Origin: Virgibacillus sp. SK37
Lineage (GTDB): Bacteria > Bacillota > Bacilli > Bacillales > Amphibacillaceae
Reading direction: 5' to 3'
Assembly: GCF_000725285.1 (NCBI RefSeq)
Contig: NZ_CP007161.1
Location: forward strand, 2,518,213 to 2,582,212
DNA length: 64,000 nt
Positions 36,593 through 48,775 of the stretch are shown one piece after another. The notes under the pieces are model-generated. The model searched no databases and was not told the origin of the DNA. It was given only the letters and a program-made list of their open reading frames with translations. The first letter of the stretch is position 1, and the number at the start of each line of letters is the position of its first letter. The translations under genes were made by a program, and so were the position numbers.

Positions 36593-37177
36593 TTACTCTG
36601 TAATAAATTTGATTTTCTGTTCAATTGGTGTTCTTCCTTTATTTCTTGGGATAGCATCAGGATATCCCACTTGCAGAACAGCAGCTATTTTCACATTTTC
36701 TCCAAGTCCTATATCCCTGACAAATAATGGATCATGCATATATGGAGTTATTGTCCAAAGCATCCCTACTTCAAATTCCCAAGCAGCTAATTGGGCATTT
36801 TGAATAAAAGCGCAAACTGCAGCATACTCCTCCTCATAACGAACTTGATCTTGCTTTCTATCAAAGTAAATGAGCACATGATGAGGTATACCCATAAGGA
36901 AATTCCTCATAGATTCCTTCATTTTTACTGTCTTAGGTTCATTATTAGGTTTTATCATCCCGATCCGTTCATAGCTTGATAGAATTGATTGAATAAAACG
37001 CTCTTTCCCCTCGTCCTGATAGACAATTAATTCCCACGGTTCTGTCATGTAGTGTGTTGGCGCATAAGATGCATAGGTGAATATTTCTTTTAAAATGTCA
37101 GAAGGAATGTTTCTGTGCTTGAATGTATGGATACTTCTACGGTTTTTAAGTGTATGTAAGATAGTAATTGCTTTCAC
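36593..37177 (-). CDS. Nitroreductase-family protein
   Basis: FMN-dependent oxidoreductase fold of 194 residues. FMN-binding start LKNRRSIHTFKHRNIP, segment SYAPTHYMTEPWELIV and C-terminal IAAVLQVGYPDAIPRNKGRTPIEQKI are typical. Electron acceptor (quinone, nitro compound or other) cannot be told. It stands alone between a terminator and the nucleoside hydrolase gene; a separate transcript is likely. Confidence 0.87.
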   Translation of the reverse strand: MKAITILHTLKNRRSIHTFKHRNIPSDILKEIFTYASYAPTHYMTEPWELIVYQDEGKERFIQSILSSYERIGMIKPNNEPKTVKMKESMRNFLMGIPHHVLIYFDRKQDQVRYEEEYAAVCAFIQNAQLAAWEFEVGMLWTITPYMHDPLFVRDIGLGENVKIAAVLQVGYPDAIPRNKGRTPIEQKIKFITE

Positions 37178-37234
37178 CTCTTTTTCAACTGAGCTTCATT
37201 TTAAGCATATCATATATTTACTTTAATATTATAA

Positions 37235-38188
37235 TTAAAAATATCTCCCTGACATGACAGTCATGAAATCACTATAGAACCTTTGATAATTCAGCATAAA
37301 TGCAATACGATGGGTCTTGGCTTTACTATTTTTATAAGGTCTGATATCTGCAATACTTTGCCCACGCTCCACCCCATCCTTAGTTACTATAATAGTGACT
37401 GGAAGTTTTCGATAAGACAATAAATCATCATGCACAATGGCCATTAATGTAACCACATCATGTAAAGGGCTTCCTTGAATAGAAGGATCCCGTTTCTTAT
37501 AAAAATTATAATAATAATCCAGCATTGGTTTTAGTATGTCTATTTTTCCTGTGCGATCAATATAATTCACCATTTGGGGAGTTGCAATGGCATGTTGAGT
37601 AACGTTTAGGGGGATAATAGTTACATTATTAGCATAATTCAGCACAATTGCAGCAGCCACAGGGTCACCATGAAAATTCGCTTCTGAAACAGCAGTGATA
37701 TTTCCTGGCACCCAAAATGCCCCCCCCATAATATAATAGGCATTGACTGATTCCATTAGTGATTGATATAAAATAAACATAGTAGCAAGTGATGTAAGAC
37801 GGCCAATATTTACAATTATCAGTTCTCCCCGGTATTTCTCAATGATTTCAACAACCTCATAGAAGTTTTCGTCTACCCCATTTGCTATCTGCAATGGTGG
37901 TACAATAGGTCCTAAACCATACTCCCCGTGAATTTCGGTGACAAGTTCTGGCAACTCCCCTGTCATTGGGACAGAAGCACCGGCAATAAAATTTACCTTT
38001 TGCAACTCAGGTGTCTGTGGTAATAATTTTTTAACATAGTTTATATTTGCTATTGCGTTTTCTCTTGATATATTTCCGTAATCCGCTACCACAGCTACTA
38101 TCTCAATTTCTTCTTTAAAATAACCATATAAAAGAGCTACAGTATCATCAATGCCTATATCTCCAAATACAAGTACTTTTTGGGTCAT
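37235..38188 (-). CDS. Inosine/uridine-preferring nucleoside hydrolase family protein
   Basis: Hydrolyses ribonucleosides to base and ribose in characterised members. The calcium site is kept in modified form: GDIGIDD near residue 10 in place of the usual DxDPGxDD, Asn in EANFHGDP near 165 and Asp in SPLHDVV near 245. The 317-residue length is typical. ATG 38188 with GGGGAG upstream is preferred to GTG 38200. Substrate unclear because the residue after the first calcium Asp is Ile rather than Pro; the fold assignment is solid. Confidence 0.85.
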   Translation of the reverse strand: MTQKVLVFGDIGIDDTVALLYGYFKEEIEIVAVVADYGNISRENAIANINYVKKLLPQTPELQKVNFIAGASVPMTGELPELVTEIHGEYGLGPIVPPLQIANGVDENFYEVVEIIEKYRGELIIVNIGRLTSLATMFILYQSLMESVNAYYIMGGAFWVPGNITAVSEANFHGDPVAAAIVLNYANNVTIIPLNVTQHAIATPQMVNYIDRTGKIDILKPMLDYYYNFYKKRDPSIQGSPLHDVVTLMAIVHDDLLSYRKLPVTIIVTKDGVERGQSIADIRPYKNSKAKTHRIAFMLNYQRFYSDFMTVMSGRYF

Positions 38189-38333
38189 ACACTCCCCCAC
38201 TTTACAGATTTTAGTCTATTATATAGAGTTAACCGCTCGTCTTATGCAATTTGGTTAATTTTACCTTTTAATAGTTCTCGCTGATAAGGAGAAGGTTCGA
38301 GGTTTTTGTGCTTTTTGGTCTTTGACCAAAAAG

Positions 38334-38363
38334 AAAAGAGGCAGACGATTGTCTGCCTCTTTT
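38334..38363 (-). terminator. Terminator after eno
   Basis: Stem AAAAGAGGCAGAC/GTCTGCCTCTTTT with GATT loop. A second hairpin (CTTTTTGGTC-TTT-GACCAAAAAG, 38311-38333) follows immediately, making a double stop. Confidence 0.93.
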
Positions 38364-38373
38364 CATAATTAAT

Positions 38374-39687
<1,314 letters not shown>

Positions 39688-39692
39688 TCAAT

Positions 39693-41231
39693 TTATTTTT
39701 TTATTAAAGATGTTCCTGTCATTTCGTCCGGTTTCTCGATATCTAAAAGATCAAGTAATGTTGGGGATAGATCAGCAAGAATCCCTCCATCACGTAACTC
39801 AGCATCTTCTCTTGTTACAATAACCGGTACTGGGTTTACCGTATGAGCTGTCATTGGATCTCCATCTAGTGTGACAACTTCATCTGAATTCCCATGGTCA
39901 GCAGTAATTATAGCACTACCTCCAAGTGAAGTAATTTTATCTATGATTTTGCCCAGACATTCATCTACGGCTTCAATAGCCTTAATAGTCGGTTCCAGTT
40001 TACCTGAATGTCCAACCATATCGGGGTTGGCAAAGTTTAGTATGATCGCATTTTGTTTACCACCATCCAACTCTTCCAGCAATGCATCCGTTACTTCATA
40101 TGCACTCATTTCAGGCTTAAGATCGTAAGTAGCTACCTTTGGTGAATTAATAAGAATTCTTTTTTCACCAGGGAACTCTGCTTCTCGTCCACCACTCATA
40201 AAGAAAGTGACATGTGGATACTTTTCTGTTTCAGCAATCCGCAACTGGTTAAGGTTGTTTTGAGATAAAACCTCCCCAACCGTATTATCCAGGTTAACAG
40301 GTTCATATGCTACATAGCCATCGACTGTCTCACTGAAATTTGTTAACATAACAAAATCTAAATTCTTTGGTACATGTTCTCCCCGATCAAAATCATGAAA
40401 GTCCTCATTTGCAAAGGTGCGAGAAATCTGTATCGCACGATCAGGGCGGAAATTGTAAAAGATGATAGAGTCTTCATCTTGAACTTTGCCTACAGGCTCG
40501 CCATCCTCATCAGTGATAACTGAAGGAATTACGAATTCATCATAAATGCCGTTTTTATAGGAGTCGTTGATCACTTCATATGGATCGGAATATGATGGTC
40601 CTTCGCCATAAACCATTGCATCATACGCCTTCTTCACCCGATCCCAACGTTTGTCACGGTCCATGGAATAATATCGGCCTGAAATGGTGGATAGTTTGCC
40701 AACACCCAATTCTTTCATTTTATCTTCTGTTTGTTTAATATATTTCTCTGCTGTTTGTGGCCCAACGTCTCGTCCATCCAAGAATGCATGCACAAATACT
40801 TTTTCTAATTCGCATTCTTTAGCTAATTTCAGTAGTGCAAATAAATGGTTGATGTGACTGTGGACTCCACCATCAGATAATAATCCAAATATATGCAGGG
40901 CTTTACCTTTCTCTTTTGCATGGTTAATTGATTTTAAAAACGCTTCTTTTTCAAAAAAATCGCCTTCTTTAATGGATAGATTGACGCGAGTTAAGCTCTG
41001 ATAAACGATCCTACCGGCACCAATGTTCAAGTGGCCCACTTCTGAATTTCCCATCTGACCTTCTGGTAGACCAACAGCTTCTCCACTTGCTGTTAGTTGA
41101 TTGTGGGGATATTTTTCCCAAAGACGATCAAGATTAGGTGTATTTGCTTGTCTTACAGCATTTCCACTTACTTCATCTCGCAGGCCAAGCCCGTCAAGAA
41201 TAATTAAAGCGGCCAATTTATTTTGCTTCAT
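39693..41231 (-). CDS. gpmI: 2,3-bisphosphoglycerate-independent phosphoglycerate mutase
   Basis: Manganese-dependent mutase of the alkaline phosphatase superfamily, 512 residues. The catalytic Ser lies in [15 protein letters not shown] (near 62), metal ligands in LIILDGLG near the start and in [11 protein letters not shown] near 445. Manganese dependence links it to the Mn-type importer at 27-30 kb and in spore formers makes it pH-sensitive. The start overlaps tpiA by 4 nt. Confidence 0.98.
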   Translation of the reverse strand: MKQNKLAALIILDGLGLRDEVSGNAVRQANTPNLDRLWEKYPHNQLTASGEAVGLPEGQMGNSEVGHLNIGAGRIVYQSLTRVNLSIKEGDFFEKEAFLKSINHAKEKGKALHIFGLLSDGGVHSHINHLFALLKLAKECELEKVFVHAFLDGRDVGPQTAEKYIKQTEDKMKELGVGKLSTISGRYYSMDRDKRWDRVKKAYDAMVYGEGPSYSDPYEVINDSYKNGIYDEFVIPSVITDEDGEPVGKVQDEDSIIFYNFRPDRAIQISRTFANEDFHDFDRGEHVPKNLDFVMLTNFSETVDGYVAYEPVNLDNTVGEVLSQNNLNQLRIAETEKYPHVTFFMSGGREAEFPGEKRILINSPKVATYDLKPEMSAYEVTDALLEELDGGKQNAIILNFANPDMVGHSGKLEPTIKAIEAVDECLGKIIDKITSLGGSAIITADHGNSDEVVTLDGDPMTAHTVNPVPVIVTREDAELRDGGILADLSPTLLDLLDIEKPDEMTGTSLIKK

Positions 41232-41986
41232 TTCGTACCAGCCTCCACAAGCTGTAGAAAGGAATCAGCTTCTAAACTAGCTCCTCCAACCAAAGCTCCG
41301 TCAATATCAGATTGGCTAAGTAATTCATCGATATTTGCTGGTTTTACGCTACCTCCATATTGAATAATAACTTTTTCAGCAATCTCTTCAGAGGTAATTT
41401 TCTTAATCACATTTCGAATATGTGTACATACTTCATTAGCTTCTTCACTAGAAGCTGTTTTACCAGTACCAATTGCCCAAATCGGCTCATAAGCAATAAT
41501 TGTTTCGGCAATTTGCTCTTCAGATAGACCTTTTAATGCTTCCTTTACTTGGTCTTCTACGTGATTCATCGTTTCATTAGCCTCACGCTGTTCTAATGTT
41601 TCTCCAACACAAACGATAGGAGTCAGACTTTGTTTAAAAGCAGCATGTACTTTTTTATTAACCGTTTCATCTGTTTCAGCGAAATATTCTCTGCGTTCTG
41701 AATGACCTAGTACTACATGGGTAACACCTAGATCTTTTAACATTAGAGGGCTTACTTCTCCTGTAAAAGCTCCACTTTCCTCAAAATGCATGTTTTGTGC
41801 AGCGACCATCACATTTGTTCCTTCTGCCTGTTCAACCAATGATGAAAGGAAGGGAAATGGTGGGCAAACGATCATTTCTACTTTGTCACTGTCTGGCGCC
41901 TTCTTTACCACTTCATCCATAAAACTTTTTGCTTCAGAAATTACTTTATTCATCTTCCAATTACCTGCGATTACTGTTTTTCTCAT
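41228..41986 (-). CDS. tpiA: Triosephosphate isomerase
   Basis: Interconverts dihydroxyacetone phosphate and glyceraldehyde 3-phosphate. 252 residues with GNWKMNK (Lys near 12), catalytic His in [11 protein letters not shown] (near 96), catalytic Glu in [14 protein letters not shown] (near 168) and phosphate loop [10 protein letters not shown]. Lies 24 bp after pgk and overlaps gpmI by 4 nt. Confidence 0.98.
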   Translation of the reverse strand: MRKTVIAGNWKMNKVISEAKSFMDEVVKKAPDSDKVEMIVCPPFPFLSSLVEQAEGTNVMVAAQNMHFEESGAFTGEVSPLMLKDLGVTHVVLGHSERREYFAETDETVNKKVHAAFKQSLTPIVCVGETLEQREANETMNHVEDQVKEALKGLSEEQIAETIIAYEPIWAIGTGKTASSEEANEVCTHIRNVIKKITSEEIAEKVIIQYGGSVKPANIDELLSQSDIDGALVGGASLEADSFLQLVEAGTK

Positions 41987-42010
41987 TTTTTCACCTCTCC
42001 TTTACGTCGT

Positions 42011-43192
42011 TTATTTATTATCAAGTGCTTCTACTCCAGGAAGTGCCCTTCCTTCCATAAATTCCAAAGAGGCCCCGCCTCCTGTAGAAACATGATCCAT
42101 TGCTTGTGCAAAGCCAAATTTCTCCACAGCTGCTGCTGAATCTCCGCCTCCAATTACTGTATAACCTTCTGTTTTAGCAAGTGCTTCAGCCACTTCTCTA
42201 GTACCACCAGCGAAGGCATTCATTTCAAATACACCCATTGGGCCGTTCCAAATTACCAACTTGGATTCTGCAATTATTTTTCTGTATAGTTCTCTCGTTT
42301 TTGGTCCAATATCCAGTGCTTCCCAATCAGAAGGGATCTTATCAATGTCCACAATTTGGGTATTGGCAGTCTCAGAAAAATCATCAGCCACTACTGCATC
42401 CTCTGGTAAAACTAAATTGACACCTTTATCGCTAGCTTTAGCAATAAAGTCTTTAGCCAAATCTATTTTATCTTCCTCTAACAAAGATTTACCAATTTCG
42501 AATCCTTTTGCTTTGATAAATGTATAGGCGAGCCCTCCACCAATAATTAAATGATCAACCTTATCAAGTAAATTATTAATCACATTGATTTTGTCTTTTA
42601 CTTTTGCTCCGCCAATAATAGCTGTAAATGGTCGAGCAGGATTTTCTAGTGCTTTGCCGAGTACTTCTATTTCTTTCTGCATTAAATAGCCTGCTGCTGA
42701 AGGCAGTTTCTCGGCAACACCTGTAGTAGAAGCATGAGCACGGTGGGCTGCACCAAACGCATCATTAACATAGACATCAGCCATCTCAGCAAAGGCCTGA
42801 GACAAGCTTGGGTCGTTTTTTTCCTCACCTGGATCGAAACGCACATTTTCAATTAACACGATATCTCCATCACTGACCTGAGAAATCGCTTCATTAACCT
42901 CTTTACCATAAACAGCATCTGTTTTTACTACTTCCTTACCAATCAAGTCACTTAATCGCTTTGCTACAGGATCAAGTCTTAATTCTTCGACAACTTCTCC
43001 TTTTGGCCTACCAAGATGACTTGCGAGGATCACAATAGCTCCTTGTTCGGAAAGGTAATTAATTGTAGGTAAAGCAGCTTTAATTCTAGTATCGTCTGTA
43101 ACTTCTCCATTTTTCATTGGAACATTAAAATCTACACGACAAAGAACCTTTTTACCTTTTACATTAAGTTCTTCTAATGTTTTTTTGTTCAT
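42011..43192 (-). CDS. pgk: Phosphoglycerate kinase
   Basis: Makes ATP from 1,3-bisphosphoglycerate. 393 residues with substrate-binding [29 protein letters not shown] near 60, ENVRFDPGE near 113, hinge region and nucleotide-site [13 protein letters not shown] near 350. RBS AGGAGGGTG precedes the ATG. The terminator at 43326 lies between gap and pgk, so part of pgk-eno expression may come from a promoter in the 130-bp gap or from read-through. Confidence 0.98.
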   Translation of the reverse strand: MNKKTLEELNVKGKKVLCRVDFNVPMKNGEVTDDTRIKAALPTINYLSEQGAIVILASHLGRPKGEVVEELRLDPVAKRLSDLIGKEVVKTDAVYGKEVNEAISQVSDGDIVLIENVRFDPGEEKNDPSLSQAFAEMADVYVNDAFGAAHRAHASTTGVAEKLPSAAGYLMQKEIEVLGKALENPARPFTAIIGGAKVKDKINVINNLLDKVDHLIIGGGLAYTFIKAKGFEIGKSLLEEDKIDLAKDFIAKASDKGVNLVLPEDAVVADDFSETANTQIVDIDKIPSDWEALDIGPKTRELYRKIIAESKLVIWNGPMGVFEMNAFAGGTREVAEALAKTEGYTVIGGGDSAAAVEKFGFAQAMDHVSTGGGASLEFMEGRALPGVEALDNK

Positions 43193-43325
43193 TTTTACAC
43201 CCTCCTAGATCATCTCTATGTATTCGTATTTCCTTATAGGTTTTCCCCTAAAATACGTTCATTAACCATTATAATCGATTAAGAGTGTGAACGCTCGTAT
43301 TGTGAAATTCGGTTCACAGGAAAGC

Positions 43326-43362
43326 AAAAATGGAAGAGGATCAGCTCCTCCTCCATTATTTT
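43326..43362 (-). terminator. Terminator between gap and pgk
   Basis: Minus strand AATGGAGGAGGA, loop, TCCTCTTCCATT, then TTTTTGC, just past the gap stop. Likely gives high gap relative to downstream genes. Confidence 0.8.
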
Positions 43363-43366
43363 TTAC

Positions 43367-44404
<1,038 letters not shown>

Positions 44405-44422
44405 TTAAAAGGGAAGCTTCCC

Positions 44423-45442
44423 CTAAATATCTAAAATTTCTTTTGCCGCTGCTTCATCAGTAATTAATAAATTACTTTTTCCTTGTTTAAAATACGACGC
44501 AATAGCTTGGCCTTTAGACTTTCCTCCAGCTATCGTAATAACATTTTCCACAGCTTGCAAATCATCCAACTGTATACCAGCTGTACGTACTTTGTGTACA
44601 ACATTTCCTTCTGCATCAAAGTAATATCCAAAAGCCTCACTGATTGCATTATTTTTCACGAGTAATGCGGAAACATCTTCGGTAGTTTTCCTGCGAGTTG
44701 CCATGGTCAATGCATCACCGATACCATGCAATACAATATTGGCTCCCTTAATCTGGGTTAATATATCACTTACAGAAGGTTCATTAATAATTGAATTATA
44801 AGCTGATTCACTCAATGGGTCTGGAACATATAGCAGGCGATACTCCCCTTTCGATTTCCCGGCCATTTCTGCAACAATTGTGTTTGCCTGGTTTTCTACT
44901 TTTTCCCCGATACCTCCTCGCGCAGGAACGAAGATATAATCTGGATTTTTTCGTAAAGGGTGCATAACTTGAGCAACAGCAGCCATTGTTGTGCCTCCTG
45001 TTACAGCAATCGTACTTTGATTCTGTAAAATCTCCTTTAGGTAAGAGACACATGCTTTACCCATTTCTTGTTTTACCCAGTCATATTGATCACTATTCCC
45101 GGGAATAATAAGGATATTACCTACATTTAATTTATCCTTCAATTGGCTTTCCAAAACATGGAGACCTTTTATTTCACTAATAAATCCAGCCATGCGCTCT
45201 AAAAGTAATTTACCCTCTTTGGAAATAAACATTCCCCTCGAGGTAATTTGAACAAGGCCTTGTTTTTGCAGGAAATCTATTTCACTACGCACACCTCGCT
45301 CAGTGAGACCTGTGTTCTCTGCCAGGGTACGCCTTCCAACAGGTTGAAATAAATCTACACTGTTTAGGACGGAGTATCTTTGTTCCATTACATCCAGAAG
45401 ATCAGGCAAAAGTAACTTTTGTAATTCAATAAGTTCTCTCAT
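44423..45442 (-). CDS. cggR: Central glycolytic genes regulator CggR
   Basis: SorC/DeoR-type repressor sensing fructose-1,6-bisphosphate and controlling its own operon with gap. N-terminal helix-turn-helix around GRRTLAENTGLTERGVRSEIDFLQKQGLV, then a sugar-binding domain (AVTGGTTMAAVAQVM, VPARGGIGEKVENQANTIVAEMA). The open frame extends to 45517, across the operator; ATG 45442 after AGGAG gives 339 residues, matching the family. Confidence 0.95.
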   Translation of the reverse strand: MRELIELQKLLLPDLLDVMEQRYSVLNSVDLFQPVGRRTLAENTGLTERGVRSEIDFLQKQGLVQITSRGMFISKEGKLLLERMAGFISEIKGLHVLESQLKDKLNVGNILIIPGNSDQYDWVKQEMGKACVSYLKEILQNQSTIAVTGGTTMAAVAQVMHPLRKNPDYIFVPARGGIGEKVENQANTIVAEMAGKSKGEYRLLYVPDPLSESAYNSIINEPSVSDILTQIKGANIVLHGIGDALTMATRRKTTEDVSALLVKNNAISEAFGYYFDAEGNVVHKVRTAGIQLDDLQAVENVITIAGGKSKGQAIASYFKQGKSNLLITDEAAAKEILDI

Positions 45443-45471
45443 TAAAAGGCTCCTTCTCGCTGGTCTTTTTT

Positions 45472-45497
45472 TGTCCCGGATGGTTATATTATGTCCC
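45472..45497 (-). promoter_or_regulatory. CggR operator
   Basis: Two direct GGGACA repeats exactly 20 bp apart (minus strand), the same period as the GGGAC repeats of the B. subtilis cggR operator. Lies between promoter and cggR start, so bound CggR would block transcription. Confidence 0.82.
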
Positions 45498-45537
45498 AAA
45501 GTGAGTAAAAAAAACAAAAACTTTGATTACAATGTCA

Positions 45538-45565
45538 ATTATAGCATAGATAGATATAGTTACAA
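45538..45565 (-). promoter_or_regulatory. cggR-gap promoter
   Basis: Minus strand TTGTAA, 16 bp, TATAAT preceded by GC. Start site about 40 bp upstream of the CggR repeats, as in B. subtilis. Confidence 0.65.
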
Positions 45566-45585
45566 ATAATATGCAGGGAAAACTC

Positions 45586-45834
45586 TTATTTCCCTGCATA
45601 TTTCTTTATTGCTTGCTCAAGCGAATCGATATTAACTTCTTCACAATCTAACGTGATATCATTTATCTTTACGAAAGGAATTAATAATTGATATCGCTCC
45701 AGCCAATCATCATTTGTATAGATATCCCTCTCTTCTATTTCAAAAGGATAATCATGTTGAAGCATATGTAATAACGCCTTCGCATCATCACAAAGGGAGC
45801 AAACTTCTTTTGTGTAAAAAACGACTTTTAACAT
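45586..45834 (-). CDS. Glutaredoxin-family (DUF836-type) thiol protein
   Basis: Small thioredoxin-fold protein of 82 residues with an N-terminal redox CxxC in YTKEVCSLCDDA (near residues 10-13), cis-Pro in LIPFVKIND and a final helix. ATG 45834 after GAAGGAG is chosen; the frame extending to 45897 has no RBS. Cytosolic disulfide reductase is probable, partner unknown. Lies upstream of the cggR promoter in the same direction, but the promoter sits between them. Confidence 0.87.
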   Translation of the reverse strand: MLKVVFYTKEVCSLCDDAKALLHMLQHDYPFEIEERDIYTNDDWLERYQLLIPFVKINDITLDCEEVNIDSLEQAIKKYAGK

Positions 45835-46058
45835 GGGCTTTCTACTCCTTCTGTAATTAGGTTTACAAAGCTCTCTTGACAATTTATTTTGCCACACTTA
45901 AGCTTTTCTGTCACTTGACTTGTTATATAATTTTTCCCTTTTAATAAAGATTGATGGCTGCCAATTTAATTTTTTCTAACAACATGTTGCTTTACTGCGA
46001 AGTTCTTTCTTCTTAATATAATAATAAAAGTAGATATAGTTGAAGGGGTGAGTGGATA

Positions 46059-46448
46059 ATGATTTTAGTATATACAGATGGAGCTGCAAAGGGTGATCCC
46101 GGAATTAGCGGGGCAGGGGTGTTTATTAAATCTGGTGATGAGCACTTAGAGTATTCAATTCCTTTAGGGATTCTATCAAACCATGAGGCTGAATTTCATG
46201 CCGTGCTTCAAGCTTTAAAAATATGCAGGAAGGAGTTCCCAGCATCTATTTTATCCTTCCGATCGGATTCCAAACTGGTCGTTGACACAATTGAAAAAGA
46301 TTATACTAAAAATACTATCTATCGTTCTCTTCTTGAACAAATTAGGGAGGAAGCAAAACACTTCCCCCACTTTTTCATTAAATGGATACCGGAGAAACAA
46401 AACGCAAATGCTGACAAATTGGCTAGAAAAGCCCTTTATCTAGAGTGA
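46059..46448 (+). CDS. RNase H-like protein (RNase HI family, YpdQ/YpeP-like)
   Basis: 129 residues with the RNase H catalytic set: Asp in YTDGAAKG (near 6), Glu in NHEAEFHAVLQAL (near 45), Asp in FRSDSKLVVD (near 71) and Asp in NANADKLARKAL (near 122). The basic handle of classical RNase HI and an N-terminal hybrid-binding domain are absent, as in B. subtilis YpeP/YpdQ, for which activity is uncertain. Single gene with GGGGTG upstream. Confidence 0.87.
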   Translation: MILVYTDGAAKGDPGISGAGVFIKSGDEHLEYSIPLGILSNHEAEFHAVLQALKICRKEFPASILSFRSDSKLVVDTIEKDYTKNTIYRSLLEQIREEAKHFPHFFIKWIPEKQNANADKLARKALYLE

Positions 46449-46499
46449 AATTATATTTATCAATGTATCTATTCATGAAACATTTTATAAAAGTAGTAT

Positions 46500-46680
46500 A
46501 GAGGCTGGGACATAACTAAATAACGCATTCTAAAAACGAACGACCTAAAGTGTGGGAGTCCCGCTCCGGAAAAACGCTTCGCTAATTTGTTTCAAAAAGA
46601 AATCCGAACCATAATTCATTAGTATTACGAATTGGCTCGAATTTTCAATGTATAAAATTCTTTTGTCCCAGCCTCTTCTA
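46500..46680. repeat. GAGGCTGGGACA inverted-repeat element
   Basis: Starts AGAGGCTGGGACATAAC and ends TTGTCCCAGCCTCT, 13-14-bp perfect terminal inverted repeats about 150 bp apart. Inside are GTGGGAGTCCCGCTCCGGAAAAACG, a remnant of the element seen at 20380, and ATCCGAACC...GGCTCGAAT, shared with 16488-16625. Non-coding, and so a mini-element or a very long hairpin. Fills the gap between the RNase H-like gene and the symporter. Confidence 0.8.
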
Positions 46681-46684
46681 TTTT

Positions 46685-48214
46685 TTATTCTCTGAAGCCT
46701 GTATTTGCTTTTACCTTTACTTCTGCATATCGTTTCATATCTGTTGTTTTTGATAATACTGTTCCAACATATCCTCCAATAAAGCCCAGAGGTACAGATA
46801 TAATTGCTGGATTAGTTAATGGAAATAGTGGTTCACCAACAAAAATTGCGGCACCTTCTACTGGTGAAAATACATTTGGACTCATGGAAACTAGGATAAG
46901 AGCTGAAATTAGTCCGAACGCCATGGCACTGAGTGCGCCTGATGTGTTAAATCGCTTCCAATATATTGTGTAGAGAATGACTGGCAGATTCGCACTTGCT
47001 GCCACACAAAATGCCAGTGACACAAGGAAAGCTACGTTCATTGTTTGCGCAAACAATGCAAGCAAAATGGAAAAAACCGAAACTCCTAACGATGCATAAC
47101 GGGCTGCAAGCATTTGCTGCCTGTCTGAAACTTGTCCCTTTTTGATGATTTGTCCATAAATGTCATGAGCAAATGCCGAAGCACCTGATAGAACAAGCCC
47201 AGCCACTACTGCCAAAATTGTAGCAAATGCTACAGCAGAAACGAAAGACATGAGAAAATCTCCACCGAGCGCCTTGGCCAATAATGGTGCAGCCATATTC
47301 CCAGCCGGGTTCGCTTCTGTAATTATTTCGTTCCCAACAAACGCTGCTGCTCCAAATCCCAAGAATATCGTAAGTACATAGAAGATACCAACAATCCATG
47401 TTGCAGTTACTACAGAGCTTCTTGCAGTTTTGGCGTCTTTTACGGTAAAAAAACGCATTAAGATATGTGGCAGGCCAGCGGTCCCCAAAACTAATGCAAG
47501 CATCAAAGATATAGTATCCATTGGATCTGTGTATTTTAATCCTGGATTAAGATAATCTCCACCATGGCTTGTAACTGTTTTCATTTCACTAAACATATAC
47601 AATAAATTAAAATTAAATTTAGCTAATACCAGAACTGCTATAATCAATGTACCAATCATAAGGAGAACAGCCTTTATAATTTGTACCCAGCTAGTTGCAG
47701 TCATACCTCCAAACAGGACATAGATGGTCATCATCACACCAACTATAAGAACGGCAATCCAATAGTCAATACCAAATAATAATTGTATAAGTGCACCTGC
47801 TCCAACTAACTGGGCAATCATATAAAATATAACGATGGTTATTGTGCTTAAAGCAGCCATTCCTCTTACTTTTTTTGCATCAAATCGAGCATTTATCATA
47901 TCAGCAAGCGTATATTTACCTAGATTCCTCAGTGGTTCTGCAACTAAAAACATCACGACCAAGTAAGCAATTAAAAAGCCAATACTATAGAAAAAACCAT
48001 CGAAGCCATAAAGAGCGATTGCACCAGCTATCCCAAGAAAAGAAGCTGCTGACAAATAATCTCCTGAGATTGCCAAGCCATTCTGCCAGCCCGTAAGCCC
48101 TCCTCCCGCTGTGTAAAAGTCTCCTGTTGTTTGTGTCCGCTTAGCTGCAAAATATGTAATTACTAATGTTGCGATTACAATAATTAAAAATAGAGTAATA
48201 ACAGTTAAATTCAC
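46685..48214 (-). CDS. actP: Cation/acetate symporter (ActP/YwcA type)
   Basis: Sodium:solute symporter family protein, 509 residues, about 13 membrane helices. Landmarks are TTGDFYTAGGGLTGWQNGLAISGDYLSAASFLGI near residue 30, VGAGALIQLLFGI, AGLPHILMRFFTVKDAKTAR near 245 and SFVSAVAFATILAVVAGLVLSGASAFAHDIY near 320. With a DUF485 partner overlapping by 4 nt, an acetate or short-chain carboxylate uptake role is likely and fits the aceBA genes in this window. Confidence 0.92.
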   Translation of the reverse strand: MNLTVITLFLIIVIATLVITYFAAKRTQTTGDFYTAGGGLTGWQNGLAISGDYLSAASFLGIAGAIALYGFDGFFYSIGFLIAYLVVMFLVAEPLRNLGKYTLADMINARFDAKKVRGMAALSTITIVIFYMIAQLVGAGALIQLLFGIDYWIAVLIVGVMMTIYVLFGGMTATSWVQIIKAVLLMIGTLIIAVLVLAKFNFNLLYMFSEMKTVTSHGGDYLNPGLKYTDPMDTISLMLALVLGTAGLPHILMRFFTVKDAKTARSSVVTATWIVGIFYVLTIFLGFGAAAFVGNEIITEANPAGNMAAPLLAKALGGDFLMSFVSAVAFATILAVVAGLVLSGASAFAHDIYGQIIKKGQVSDRQQMLAARYASLGVSVFSILLALFAQTMNVAFLVSLAFCVAASANLPVILYTIYWKRFNTSGALSAMAFGLISALILVSMSPNVFSPVEGAAIFVGEPLFPLTNPAIISVPLGFIGGYVGTVLSKTTDMKRYAEVKVKANTGFRE

Positions 48215-48567
48215 TGCGTATTCCCTCCTTCATTAAGTTGCTCATCAATAATTCTTTTTGACTGTTTATCGAAAGAAGCAGACTTTTTCACATATACAAT
48301 GCAAAGTACCCATGTCATGATAAACTGCGCAAAAGCAAATACCCATGCCCAGGAAATCTCTCCTACTGCAGGTGAATTAAGTATGGTTGAATAGGAAGTT
48401 AAAACCGGAAGAGCAAAATAAAACAGAAGAAAAAACACTGTTAAAGGAATAATAAATTTTTTCCTTTCCCGAATAAGTTTCTTAAAAGATCTGCTTTCAG
48501 AAACGCGCTCATATACTGTTGAGCTTTGGTCACCCTCACTCTTTTTGACACCGCTTTCAAAATTCAT
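48211..48567 (-). CDS. DUF485 membrane protein, partner of the acetate symporter
   Basis: Small protein of 118 residues with two hydrophobic segments (FIIPLTVFFLLFYFALPVLTSY and ISWAWVFAFAQFIMTWVLCIVYV), the DUF485 pattern found next to actP/ywcA. ATG 48567 is favoured over 48573 because GGAG is then 7 nt away. The 4-nt overlap with the symporter gene implies coupled synthesis. Confidence 0.9.
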   Translation of the reverse strand: MNFESGVKKSEGDQSSTVYERVSESRSFKKLIRERKKFIIPLTVFFLLFYFALPVLTSYSTILNSPAVGEISWAWVFAFAQFIMTWVLCIVYVKKSASFDKQSKRIIDEQLNEGGNTQ

Positions 48568-48710
48568 CTTCATCCTCCTTCACTTTTTTAAACATAAACT
48601 AGTTTAATACATAATTTTCAATAGTTTAATAATATATAAATAGTAATGAAAATTCAATATAATTTGATTGATGTTTGAAAATTGAGACGAAAGTCATGTA
48701 TGCGAAGAAT

Positions 48711-48750
48711 AAAAAGAGGAGTAAGCGAAATTTCGCTTACTCCTCTTTTT
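48711..48750. terminator. Terminator after the GntP permease gene
   Basis: Perfect 40-bp palindrome: AAAAAGAGGAGTAAGCG, AAATTT, CGCTTACTCCTCTTTTT. Lies 26 bp past the permease stop and ends the ketone-body operon. Confidence 0.94.
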
Positions 48751-48775
48751 TATTTATAGGATAAATATTGTCAGT

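Noticed and set aside
41228-41231. Frameshift between tpiA and gpmI
   Set aside because: It is a normal 4-nt stop/start overlap; both proteins are complete.
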